The position numbers and the translations under genes are program-made. The notes beneath the pieces are model-generated. The model ran no database searches. It worked only from the letters and a program-made list of their open reading frames with translations, and was not told where the DNA came from. From contig OY743172.1 in assembly GCA_963555705.1 (NCBI GenBank), forward strand, positions 25,481,446 to 25,545,445: DNA of 64,000 nucleotides. The letters run 5' to 3'. Of this stretch, positions 10,470 through 22,000 are shown piece by piece (position 1 is the stretch's first letter; each line of letters opens with the position of its first letter). Origin of the DNA: Ligustrum vulgare (taxonomy: Eukaryota; Streptophyta; Magnoliopsida; Lamiales; Oleaceae).

Positions 10470-12978
10470 TCAGAATAAAAGTTTTTGAACTATCTCTTTT
10501 ATGAAATCCACAACCTGATCTCTATATACCAAGGCTTCATACTCAATAAGTGTCTTCTTGCTGCAGACAAACTTGAGCAAATCTAGAGCTTAGATTTTGT
10601 ATTTTTTTAATCAATTCAGGTACGTTGTACCAAATGAAGAGGCAAAAGGGAGAGTATAAAATGTACGCCTATTAATTACTTTGATATCAAGTACTAAAAA
10701 CAATGTAGGCTCATAGGTGTGCAATTTTGGGCTGCCAAATGGAGAATCAAGAGGTTCAAAATATATGAACTATGCTTTCCAATTGTTGCAGAATTTAAGG
10801 TCAATTAGAATGGCAGCGCTCTTTCTTCCTAAATTTCTATCTAAATGTTAAATTACTTTAGGTATGTTACAGGAGAAGTAACTTTGACAACATGAATGAG
10901 GTATTTTAGGGTGTTCATCAATTCATCATCATTTAAATGAGAAGCAAGGTTACAAGTTGAAAATTAAGTTGTCAATAGTTCAACTACTACAAGGCTTCCC
11001 ATTTTGACAGCTAACAATATGTCAATATCAGTAGCACCTTGACAAGCCAAGAAGACTGTTAATTACCATATAAAATTTTCTGTTGAAAATAAAATGAATT
11101 AAAATCTTTCTCTAAGGCATCACTTCTACTGATATATCCCATATTTCAAATGTTCTTTTTTAAGATGTAGATAAAGAGAGCATCAAAGGGGACTGAACAA
11201 GTACATCTAAAGGAGTCTAATTTTTTCTTCAAAATGCTGTGCAAATATTTACCATAAATCACAACTACAATATTTACTAATGATGTAAAGGCAGCATACA
11301 ACCACAACCACACATGAACAAGTGTCAAAGGCTTATTGACTTGACTGCCTTAATAGCTAACTTGGCACCCTACACCATCAACTTATCACAGTTGCATCAT
11401 TACAACATGTGTTACTAAAACTAATGCCAATTTCTTAATTTTAGTTCTTGCTCACTAATTAGATTACTGATAAGTTGTCTATCAATTCCTTTATTTCGAT
11501 TTGGAACCTGATAATAAAATAAAATAAAATATTTAGAAGAGATATTCATGGAAAAATACATTGAAATGACATAAAAATTAGAAATAATAAACTGGTAAAA
11601 TATTCAAAATAGAAGGGAAAATTCAAGAGAGACATTTTAATGGAATTTTCTAAAAAAAGCTTTTTCCAAATAGCATTTAAAAGTGCTATATGGTCTGCAA
11701 ATTATTTCAATAACCACCATTCTAATTTCCTTTTAAAAGCATTCAAATTAAAATTCCAAATTGCATTCCCAAATGAATTTGTAAGAGTATACAGAGAGGG
11801 GAAAACTCAGATCTCTTTTAATAGTGTTATGAAAATAGCAGGACTTCAAATTCCATTTAACAATAAATATTGTGAATGACAAGCATGTTTAGTCTTCCAA
11901 CCTTCAAAGTAATGAAAAATGCATTATAAAAGAGGGAATAAAAAAACAATTCAAACAATGGTCTCTCTTCTTATGCAGAATAGTAACACTGTAATTGCAA
12001 ACCACTTAATGCCAAAGTAAAGGTAGTTTAACTCTCATCTAAACGTTAGATGGTAAAGGAAGACGCAAACCAATTAAAATTTTCATCCATGAACAAGCAA
12101 GTTTTGCGTACCAATTTAGAAAACCAATTACTTGACTCAAAAGCTTTTGCTTGACATCTATCGAGAAAGTGATTTCATATGTGTGCCTACATAATCATAA
12201 GTACAAGCATTACAATACATAGGGTTAAAGTTGAAGCAAATATCTTTATGATAATTTATCTTACATATCACAAGACATCATAAGGTCAATCAAATTATAT
12301 TGAGTTTCTACCTAAGTATACTACAGTTTCTGAAGTCACAAAATATCACAACCAATATAAAGGGACAATTAAGATTGAAAGAATGTGTTAGCATTACTCT
12401 AAGATAGAACTAAAATGAAAATTTTATCTCAAAAAACTCATATATACTTGGAAAAAGGTACATTAGAAAATATTGTTTACCATAGTGCATCCTAGAAATA
12501 AATGGAAGTTGATCTCTTCTATTTTTTATCTCTAGAAGATTAAAAGGTTAATAGTGCAATTAAAACACTATCATACAACCACTTAGACCAAAATTATAAT
12601 CTCTTGTATAGTGTATACCTTGAAAACTTGAAGACAACATTTACAGTATTATCCCCATCTTGAATTTCTGATTTACTTGCTTCAAGAGCAAGCACTCCAA
12701 GATTAAGAGAAACAAAGGCTGGTGGAGCATGGATAATGAGACAAATATATTGGACGTAAAGATTAAAGCATACCCACTGAGACATCGATAATATGATGCG
12801 TAAGAAAGAAAAGCATTTACTAATTGGCATCAATAAATAGGAACAATAAGATTTAGTTACACGTTGCAACAACACCTCGGGGAGTATGTAATATAAGATT
12901 TATCATCAAAAGAATGAGCTAATACCTTCCCATTCTTGGTGAGTGGATCTGCTAAATCCATTTAAGGAAGGCACAAAC
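10470..12978 (-). CDS. Unidentified split host gene: exons 12926-12978, 12619-12718, 10470-10560
   Basis: Three open segments on the minus strand are bounded by AG acceptors and GT donors and join in one frame. Exon 12926-12978 follows ctcacag and ends before gtatta. Exon 12619-12718 follows ccaccag and ends before gtatac. Exon 10470-10560 follows tctgcag and ends in TGA. The joined product is about 80 residues and contains HQEWEAFVSLNLGVLALEA, then DGDNTVNVVFKFS, then EYEALVYRDQVVDFIKEIV near the C-terminus. I do not recognise the family. The first exon needs two bases from an upstream exon that I could not place; the donor at 13695 leaves the wrong phase. Extra exons may lie in the 2-kb intron. 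Low-complexity DNA around the exons makes chance frames possible, but three compatible phases argue against it. Confidence 0.42.
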
Positions 12979-13695
12979 CTGTGAGATACCAATTTACACA
13001 TACAAATTCTTAAACAGAGGAAAATGTGTGCTCAACAGTAAAAATCAATCTAAAATATATCTGAAATGGCCAAAACAAGTAAAGTAATCCAATTCTTCCA
13101 AATTTTCAGGCAATGTCAGAGTAAGTAAATCAATAGCAAGAGCAAAGTTCAAATTTCTTCAGAACAAAGAAAACCACACATAACCAAAATAAATTGGGAA
13201 CATAAGAAGCAAGAAATTATTAGAACAATGAGAATGCAAGTAATGATCGTGCTTCTAATTAGAAGAGGCTATATTATAGATTTGATCCTCATCCTCATTT
13301 TTAAAGGACGTTTCCAGTGGTGCAAAAATTATCGGGGCATTCATATTGCACGGCTAAATATTTTGGAATACACGTATAACTTGATATGCCAAGTATCATT
13401 TGATTTTGTCCAAAGCCAGAAGGAAAATATTCCATAATCAATGGTTCTCAATCATTTATCATCATAAAATGTAAAAAAGTTTCTTGCTTTCAATAAAACA
13501 ACAACAAAACATCACCAATTCGGCATCAATTCAGACCCCTAAAATTCCCAGAACATGAATTCCCAACAAAATCACCATCTTCCACTAAAAAAAAAAAAAA
13601 AAAAAATCCTTTCAAACTTGTCAAACTACAAAAATCAGTAGTTCTAAACTAAATAAAAAAATAGAAAACTAATTATTTCAAGAAAATAATCTAAC

Positions 13696-14034
13696 CTTCA
13701 GGGACCCGTAGCCAGTCAATTGGTTTGGAATGAATTTTGGGCAAGGTCACTGTTTCACGAGCCGTTGGATCTTGGAGGTGTGATGATAGTGATGTGGTAG
13801 CAGTAATGGTGGTCGAAGGGGCTGTGAGACCCAGAGTACTGTTGGATTCTGGAGGGGCGATGGTCGCAGTGGTGGCGGTGATGGAGATTGAAGTGGTTGA
13901 AGCGATGAAAGCAGTTGTAGCAGTAACGAGGGTCGAAGGGACGATGGTCGCAGTGGCAACGGTAATGGAGGTCGAAGTGGGTGAGTTCGTAGATGGAAGG
14001 GGAGAGAGAGCGATGGAGTGTAGAAAATCTGAAT
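13696..14034 (-). CDS. GC-rich exon-like segment, possible first exon of the minus-strand gene
   Basis: An island of higher GC with an open minus-strand frame of about 110 residues, rich in Thr, Ser, Ala and Ile and ending in PIDWLRVPE before the donor CTGAAG/GTTAGA. It has no ATG in that frame, and its phase does not fit the exon at 12926-12978. It may be a 5' untranslated exon, a decayed exon or an exon of another gene. The opposite strand is also open over 13737-14036 but is Val/Glu repetitive. The DNA is internally repetitive (cgatggtcgcagtgg, gtagcagtaa), which inflates open frames on both strands. Confidence 0.3.
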
Positions 14035-14240
14035 AGAAAACCCTATGGTTTTGATGTTTATCGTTTCAGAACGTTACTCGACTGAAGTCGATGAACAGTA
14101 GACTGCTTAGGAACAGTAACAGAACACTTCGTCTCTTTTAATATAGTGGGATTATAATTATACAATGAAACTTCAAAGGACAATGGTGCAATTGTTAATA
14201 AAATAATATTAATTATAAATGATAAATTAGGAATTTTAAA

Positions 14241-14371
14241 GTCCTTATTTGATAGTCATTAAAATCAGATTTTAATATGTCAAAATCAATAAATAAATTT
14301 TAACCACACATTTCTTCAACTTTTATCAAAATTTACTAAAAATCTTGTTTTAATAACTATCAAACAGGGGC
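14241..14371. mobile_element. 131-bp MITE-like inverted repeat
   Basis: Left end GTCCTTATTTGATAG followed by tcattaaaa; the reverse complement of the right end is GCCCCTGTTTGATAG followed by ttattaaaa. The inverted arms are about 30 bp. No unambiguous TSD. A related sequence lies at 35534-35686. Confidence 0.6.
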
Positions 14372-14494
14372 AAAATATAATAATGGAGGAATATTTTGAT
14401 CTAAAAATATTTCTTCATCATAGTTTATTACCAGTCTTCTTTTGACAGATTGTCGTAGCCACCAATTGGAATATTTTTAGTTAAAAAGAAGTTA

Positions 14495-15230
14495 AAACAA
14501 GGGGTGAACAAATGAATCGTTAAACCGCAAAATCAAATCAAATCGCAACAAATGATTTAGTTCTGTTCGATTTCAAATGTGAGATGGTTTGGTTTGTTTG
14601 GAAAAATTTCAAATCGCCTTAAACGATTTGGTTTAAGTTTCAATTGTCAAAATTGCGGTTTTAAATCACCAACACGCCAAATATTAAAAAAATAAATAAA
14701 AACAAACGTTCAATTTTTAAAAAAAATGCAACATACTTTTTATCCTCAATGAATCAAAATTAAGGAATTAAGGAGTCAAATTTTAATTTGTTCAAATCCA
14801 AAGCGATTTGGAAAGAATTCTTATTCTTACATTTCATAATCATGATTCAAGACATTTTTTTAAAATGAAATTTTTGATGTAAGAACTAACTACAATTTTT
14901 TTAAGAAAATTTTAAATGTTTACTTCTATATATTAGTTTGTTTATCAACATGAATTAATGTATAGCAATGCATTCAATTAGAAACTGAATACTATTATTC
15001 AGTTAGTTTAAAATCGAAATTTTAGACGAATATGTATCTTTGAGCTTGTTTTTGAATATACTAATTCATTCGTTTGCAAATTGTGATTTCAAATCGCACA
15101 AAATCGTAAAAAATAGTTTGTTTGGTTTGATTTAGAAAATAAAATAATTTGATTTGTTTTAAATGATTTGATTTAAAATATTGTTAAAAACCTCTAATAA
15201 TCCGTTCGACGGCTTCATTTTTAGTTATAA
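14495..15230. repeat. AT-rich repeat-like block with many AAATCG/GATTTG words
   Basis: Starts ggggtgaacaaatgaatcg and ends near aataatccgttcgacggc. It is full of aaatcgca and gatttggttt words in both orientations, a style common in plant hAT-type MITEs. I could not define its ends or a TSD. Confidence 0.3.
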
Positions 15231-15391
15231 ACATTTGCTTTTTTAAATCTCGAGGTAAATAAATGGTTAAAAATTGAAGAGAAAAAAAATGTATGGTTAA
15301 AAAGTTGTATTGAAAATTGAGATGATTATAATAAAAAAATAAACAAAATAGTCGGACACATTATAAATCGAATCGTGTTGAGTTCTCGTTA

Positions 15392-15600
15392 AGGGTGTGT
15401 TCGGCTGGAAATTAAAATGAAATCATTACAAAAATTTAATTTACACAATTTCTCATATTACTTTTTAACCATCCACATTGTCTATTTTCAATTTTTAACC
15501 ATTCATCTTAACTAAAAAATACAAATAAATCAACAAATAATTTCAATTCCTTAATTTGACACAAAACCTTCCATATTAAATCTAAAACAAACACACACTC
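15392..15600. mobile_element. Possible MITE upstream of CKS1
   Basis: Starts gggtgtgttcggctgg; the right side ends aacaaacacacactcc, a weak inverted match. It shares the words ttttaaccat and tttcaatttttaacca with the MITE at 16441-16629. It lies about 200 bp upstream of the CKS1 start codon, so it may overlap the promoter. TSD not clear. Confidence 0.35.
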
Positions 15601-15804
15601 CTCAATTTATCCCTTTCTCAGGTAGTACATTTTACACCACGACTTGTGAATCGATCAATGAAAGCAAGGAATTTAATCCCTAGAGGTTTTCCTTTGCTAA
15701 CTTCTTTTCATTATTATTGATTTAATTTTACAGATTGATAAGTGAAGAATTTAACAGCATTTCTCCCTTCCTTGTAAAAGTGAGATTTCTCAAGTAAATT
15801 CAAA

Positions 15805-16015
15805 ATGGGTCAGATCCAGTACTCGGACAAGTACTTTGATGATACCTATGAGTACAGGTACTTCAATTTACCTTCAATTTTCTTCTTATACTTGTAGCTA
15901 TACGTATATATAATATATGTCTATAAATGTTTTCCTGGGGTTTTGAAATTTCAGGCACGTGGTTCTTCCACCAGAAGTTGCCAAATTGCTTCCAAAGAAT
16001 CGCCTTCTCTCTGAA
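15805..16015 (+). CDS. CKS1: CKS1 exons 1 and 2
   Basis: Exon 1 (15805-15857) starts at the only ATG giving the family N-terminus and ends in AG; exon 2 (15955-16015) starts with G, so an Arg codon spans the 97-bp intron. Exon 2 ends exactly after a Glu codon (phase 0) at the strong donor GTAAGT. Confidence 0.95.
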
Positions 16016-19000
16016 GTAAGTCGTGGAGGAAAATTTCGAATTAACGTTATTACTAACTGGAATTAATCATTGCGAAAAAATTATAAAATAACGGAGCAGT
16101 GAGCACCTGCAATATAAGTAAAAGAGAAAATTCTAGAAAAAATGTAATTTCATGTAAGATAGTTCGGCGGCCTTCACACGGTTTCTTATTTTCTTGTCTA
16201 TTTTTTTTTTTTTAGGCAAAATGTGTGGTTAAAAATTGAAGAGTGAAAATATGTATGGTTAAAAAATAGTTTGGAAAAATGTGTAAAAAAAATATATATA
16301 TATGGTTTTTAAATTAACCCATTTAAAAAAAAGAAACCGAACACATTGTAATGTATTTTATTACTCCCCTATCCATTTTCACACAAATTAAGAAATGTCA
16401 ATTAATGTTGGAAAAATAAGTTTTACAATCTCTTTTCTTAGCCACTGTTCGGATCTTGCAATTTTTTTGTTTTATAAACCTAATTTTAAACTACACAATT
16501 TTCAATACAACTTTTTAACCATACATCTTTTCTCTCTCCAATTTTCAACCCTCCAACCACCTTGAGATTCGTGAAAAAAAAAAAAAAAAAAAACTGATTT
16601 TAAACCAAATATCGCCTCCGAACAGTCACTTAATATACTCCTAATAAATTTTGTAATTTTTCACAAAATTGAAAGAGTATAAATTCATTTAGACTAATAA
16701 CAAACATATTAAATAAGGATAAAATGAGACATAAAATATTAATTTCACTCTCAGAAAAGAAATTGGACTATCTTTTTGGGACGGGCTAAAAAAGAATAGT
16801 ATACTATTTTTGTGGATGGAGAGAGTATATATATCTGTTAAGGAAAAATAGAAAAAAAAATGTAAATGAATGTGCGGTAACACTTGTCAGATTGTACTAT
16901 TTGCAGTGCCGGTCCAGGTAAATTTGAGGCCCTAGACGATTATTATTATGAGGCCCTTTAAAAATGAAAGGTAAAATAAACAGATACAATCCCATCCTTA
17001 GTTATTAAATGTGTAAACATTATCATAGCCTTGTTGAACATGAAATTAGCAGCACATCAAGAAAACGTTAGGCTACGTTATCTTTATATTTCAGTCTTGT
17101 GATTTCATTTTCGAAAATCTTTTTGTGACTATTTTCAAAATGATGAAAATACATTTGGTTTGTTATTTCTGAAAACTGTCTTCGAAAATGAAAAGTTGGA
17201 AAACATGTTCTATTTGAAATTTTGTAGAAAATTATTTTGTGTACTTATAACTCTAATAACACAATTTGGTTTTTTCAAAAAAGTTCAAAAATTCATGTTG
17301 CCCTTCTAGATTAATCGTTCCACATTTGGGTAGCAATTTGTTCTCGTACTCGTGCCATTTGAGCTGTCTGCTTTATTGATGGCAAAAAAACCCGACGGAC
17401 CCGAGACCTCGGGGATCCGATCTCATTAGGGAAACCCACCCTGAAAATTCGGGTCCGCAGGACTGGTCCAGGGTGGCTTCTCGGCCCGCGGCAGCCCCAC
17501 GACTCGAAATTCTTTCTTTTTTAATTTTTTTCTCATTTTCCCTATTAAAAAAATGAAAAAAATATAAAAAAAAAACTAAAAAGTAACAAATTAATTAAAA
17601 AATATAAATGAGGCAAATGGGTCTGAAGGATCGCCTTGACCCGCCCGGTGACCTGTCCCAAGACCTGAGGGGAACTCAAGGGTCCGAGGCGGGGCACATG
17701 CCCGACCTGCCTCGAACCCGACTCATTGCCATCCTTAGTCTGGTTGGTATCAAATTGAATGGGTTCACGTGGTGCAAGTGATTCGGGCTCATTATAAAAA
17801 ATCATATTTTTTTGAGAATATTATGTTAACTTGTCCAATGCGTGCTCTTGAAGAATGAAGTTATGTATTGTGCAACACACAGTAGGGATGTTTCTTTGCC
17901 TAATAAGTGGAAAATTACTGATAAACTTCAAAATAGGAAATCTGGCCTTTTTAACTCCAATGCATTGCTCAATTACATTGCGGCATAAGGAATGCCTGTA
18001 ACTGTAATTGAACAACTTTTTTTTTACGCAGTCGTCCTCCTCCTCCTACGTAATCGCATAGATGTTATCGACGTCCTCAATACGGGGCAAGAAATCCGGG
18101 TATGGTTGGATATCAAGCATCAACCAAGTAAAATTCATTTGCGCATAAATTAACATGACCTAAACTTATGTGTCAAAAGAATTTTACTCGAACAAGAAAA
18201 AATAATGTAATATACATCCACATGGCATTGGAAATCTGTTTGAGTCGGTAGTAACAGCGTCAATGAATACCTGAGAATCATCAGTTGACCCTTCCTATCC
18301 TGCATGCACATGTGACCTTCATGTCAAAATCACAGGCTAACATTACATTTTGTGTCGCATTTGTTTTTCTTCCCCGAAAAGCTGTTTGTCTCGAAGCGGC
18401 GTCTAAGCTGCCAGATGTGTTTCGTCAATTGCACTGATACAATCCTTAAAGTACGGGTATCTCTGCAAGATGAGTTCATGTACAACACCTTGATTTATTG
18501 AGCGTATTAGCTCATTGCCTAGCTCACAAACGACATGTAGGACTTTCTTAAACCATTTGTGTATTGTGTGGTTTCCATGTTGAAACATGTCACCTATAAT
18601 TCTGTATCGTGTATTGTGCCCTACGATCATTAAAAACATTGCAACCCCTTCCTCAATGATCACCTTTTTTCTATCTTTCAATAACCCTTTTTGTTTCAAA
18701 GTGCTACAAAAATTCTCGAAGACATACTTTTGCATGCAAAAATTTCATGGCACACATATAGATGTCCATTTAATACTTCATATATATATACATCCTTCCA
18801 GTAAGCACTGGAGTTCTTCGATGTATCCTATAGATCCCTTTATATGCAAATTGTACAATCTGCAATCCCATCATGTCTATGGATTAATCAAGCTCTTCAT
18901 CTATGAGAAATAGGTCTTCGTCACTTAATTCATTGGACGAAATTTGACCTGAACAAGACATTTCCTGCACAAATGTATGGCATTGCAAAGTTATTAATAT

Positions 19001-22000
19001 CTCCAATAATAACATTTAAAAAGACCACAACACAACAAGTTCATATATAATAACCTTGCCAAATCTACAACCAATCACAACGTACTCATAATACAAAGCA
19101 TGAACACAATTGTGCAATCCATAGTACAATAAAACATAAAACAAACAACATCGCTAGTACAAGTAAAGCAACATGATCAAGTAAAGCAACACGATATGAA
19201 ACAACTTAAACGAATTCAAACACAGCCTCCTCCTAGGCATAAACACAAATTGCACTCTAAATTCTGGATCTCTAAGTAGCTTTAGCGTATATCTCATCAG
19301 TCAATAAGACCATGCTGTTTAGGATGGTCATGCACTTTACTTGCGAACAAGGGTCTTGGCTAGTTGCGAATAAGGGTACTAGTGATTGCAAATTGTACAA
19401 TTTGCATATGAAGGGATTTATAGGATACTACGAAGAACTTCAGTGCTTACTGAAAGGATGTATATATATGAAGTATTAAATGGACATTCAGATGTGTGCC
19501 ATGATGATTTTCGCATGCAGAAATATGCTTTTGTGAATTTTTGTAGCACTTTGAAATAAAAAGGTTATTGAAAGATGGAAAAAAGGCAAGCATTGAGTAA
19601 GATGATGCAATGTTTTTAATGATTGTAGGGCGTAGTACACGATACAGAATTATAGCTAACATGTTTCAACATGGAAACCACACAATAAACGAATGGTTTA
19701 AGAAAGTCCTACGTGCTGTTCGTGAGGTAGGCACTAAGCTAATACGTCCAACAAATCGAGGTGTTGTACATGAGCTCATCTTGTAAAGATACCGGTACTT
19801 TAAGGATTGTATCAGTGCAATTGACGGAACACATGTGGCAACTTGGGCGCCAGCTTCGAGACAAACAACTTTTTGGGAAAGAAAAACAAATGTCACATAA
19901 AATGTAATGTTAGTCTGTAATTTTGACATGAAGGTCACATATGTGCATGCTAGATGGGAAAGGTCGGCTAATGATTCTCGGGTATTCATCGACACTGTTA
20001 CTACTGGCTCAAACAGATTTCCAATGCCATGTGGAGGTATATTAATTATTTTTTCTTGTTCGAGTAAAATTCTTTTGACACATAAGTTTAGACCATGTTA
20101 ATTTATGCGTATATGAATTTTACTTGGTTGATGCTAGATATCCAAACATACCTGGATTTCTTGCCCTGTATCGAGGACATCGGTATCATCTACGCGATTA
20201 CGTAGGAGGACGATTGCTTGGAAAAGAAGAGTAGTTCAATTACAGACATTCCTCATGTCGCAATATGATTGAGTGATGCATTGGAGTTATAAAGGCCAAA
20301 TTTTCTATTTTGAAGTTTATCCGTAATTTTCCACTTATTAGGCAAAGACACATCCCTGCTACGTCCTGCTCAATACATAACTTCATTCTCCAAGAGCACG
20401 CATTGGACAAGTTGTTAACAGAATATTCTCAAGAAAATATGATTTTTGATGATGAGCCCAAATCATCTGAAGCATGTGAATCCATTCAGTTTGATTCCAA
20501 TCAAATGGCACAAGTGCGAGAACAAATTGCTACCCAAATGTGGAACGATTTCTCTAAAAGGGCAATATAAATTTCCGAACTTTTTTTGCAGAACCAAATT
20601 GTGTGATTGGGGTTATTTCATTTATTTTTGTTGTAACAAACTCAAATATGATATCTTTATTTCATTTATATTATGTATATCATATATGTATAGATGTAAT
20701 ATATATATATTTCATTTATATATATATTCACAAGCAATATAATTACAAGTACACAAAATAGTTTTCTGCAAAATTTCAAACAGAACGTGTTTTCCAGTTT
20801 TTAGAAAACCAAACGCATTTCCAGCATTGAAAACATTTTCGAAAATGAAAACTGAAATATAAAGAGAATGCAGCCTAAGTCCTCATTTTCCCCTCTGATC
20901 CCGTCTTATCAAATAACTCTTTTACCTTCAAAACATCCCAATTGACATGACCAGTCCTAAATCTCCCTAGTAGACTCGAGTCTTGACGTGCGTCGATGAT
21001 GATGCCAGCTAGATGCTGGTCCCACCACCAATGCAACTTTGATTACGCTAAACATTTAAAAAAATTGACAGAGTTTCCTCTAAAAGATTAAAATGGACTA
21101 AAACCACCTGAAAATCAACAATTTTCCTCAAACATATCGGGGGCGAAGTTAGGAAATTTAAATGTAGTGGGGCTAGAATATTTTTGGGGTGGAGGGAGAG
21201 GCCTTTGCCTTGGGGTTTTTTCCCTAAAAAAAATAAGAATAATTTAGACTTTAAATACATTTATATAAGACTACTTTTACTTAAAAGACTATATCTAAGA
21301 GACAAAAAAGTATAAAAATGTACAATACAAATATTTTGAAGTATTAATTTTGATGTACCCTCCTACTCCCCACAAGATAAAACTTGTCAACGATGACCAC
21401 TGTATAAATCTCAATAACAAATTGGTAAATGTTCTTGGGAACATGGTTATATGTGGACCGTGGGTGGTGAATTGTTTGGATAATTGGATTTGTTTTAATT
21501 TGGGTAGCTTTGTTATAGATTTCAAATTAGAACAATTGGTAAATGTCAGTGAGCTTAATAAATAATAAATGAAATTGGCCCAAAATAAAAAACAATCTTT
21601 AAAATTTTTTTTTTTTTTTTGCTAGTGCGTTGGAGCCAACCATTGCCCATGGCTGGCTCCGCCCCTGCCCAAGTGCCCATTATCACAATAATCATCTACT
21701 AATATTGTATTAAAAAAAAACCTTATCTCTTTTCGAACATTTTGAATAGATCTTGAGAGCACATTCCATACCCGACACCTTTTGTACAAATTAACTAATC
21801 CATTGACAATGTAAGTGTAGGATCTATACCTCAATATAACAATTGATTCAAATCATCAAGAACACCAAGAACACAATAAAATCCGAATTTCAACCAAGAC
21901 TTCAACTAGAAATTATGTAGGCTTACAACCCTGATTGAAAACCAAAAACACACCCTCATCCCTCTCGAAAAGCCCTACATCTCTATGTAAAAAACCCCGA

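Larger units (their letters stand above)
17071..20875. mobile_element. Inverted pair of PIF/Harbinger elements (long-inverted-repeat element)
   Basis: Left end GGCTACGTTATCTTTATATT and right end aatataaagagaatgcagcc are inverted copies, with TTA before (17068-17070) and TAA after (20876-20878). The arms 17071-18870 and about 19380-20875 are reverse complements over most of their length and each carries a decayed DDE transposase; they meet around a unique spacer of about 500 bp. The two genes point away from the centre towards the ends. An extra element (17378-17733) interrupts the left arm. TSD is TTA versus TAA, so exact target duplication is uncertain. Confidence 0.78.

Noticed and set aside
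11640..11879. 79-residue plus-strand frame
   Set aside because: AT-rich intron-like DNA with Phe/Lys/Asn composition; no recognisable similarity.
13737..14036. Val/Glu-rich 99-residue plus-strand frame
   Set aside because: Internally repetitive GC-rich DNA opens both strands; the minus-strand reading with a donor site fits the neighbouring exons better.
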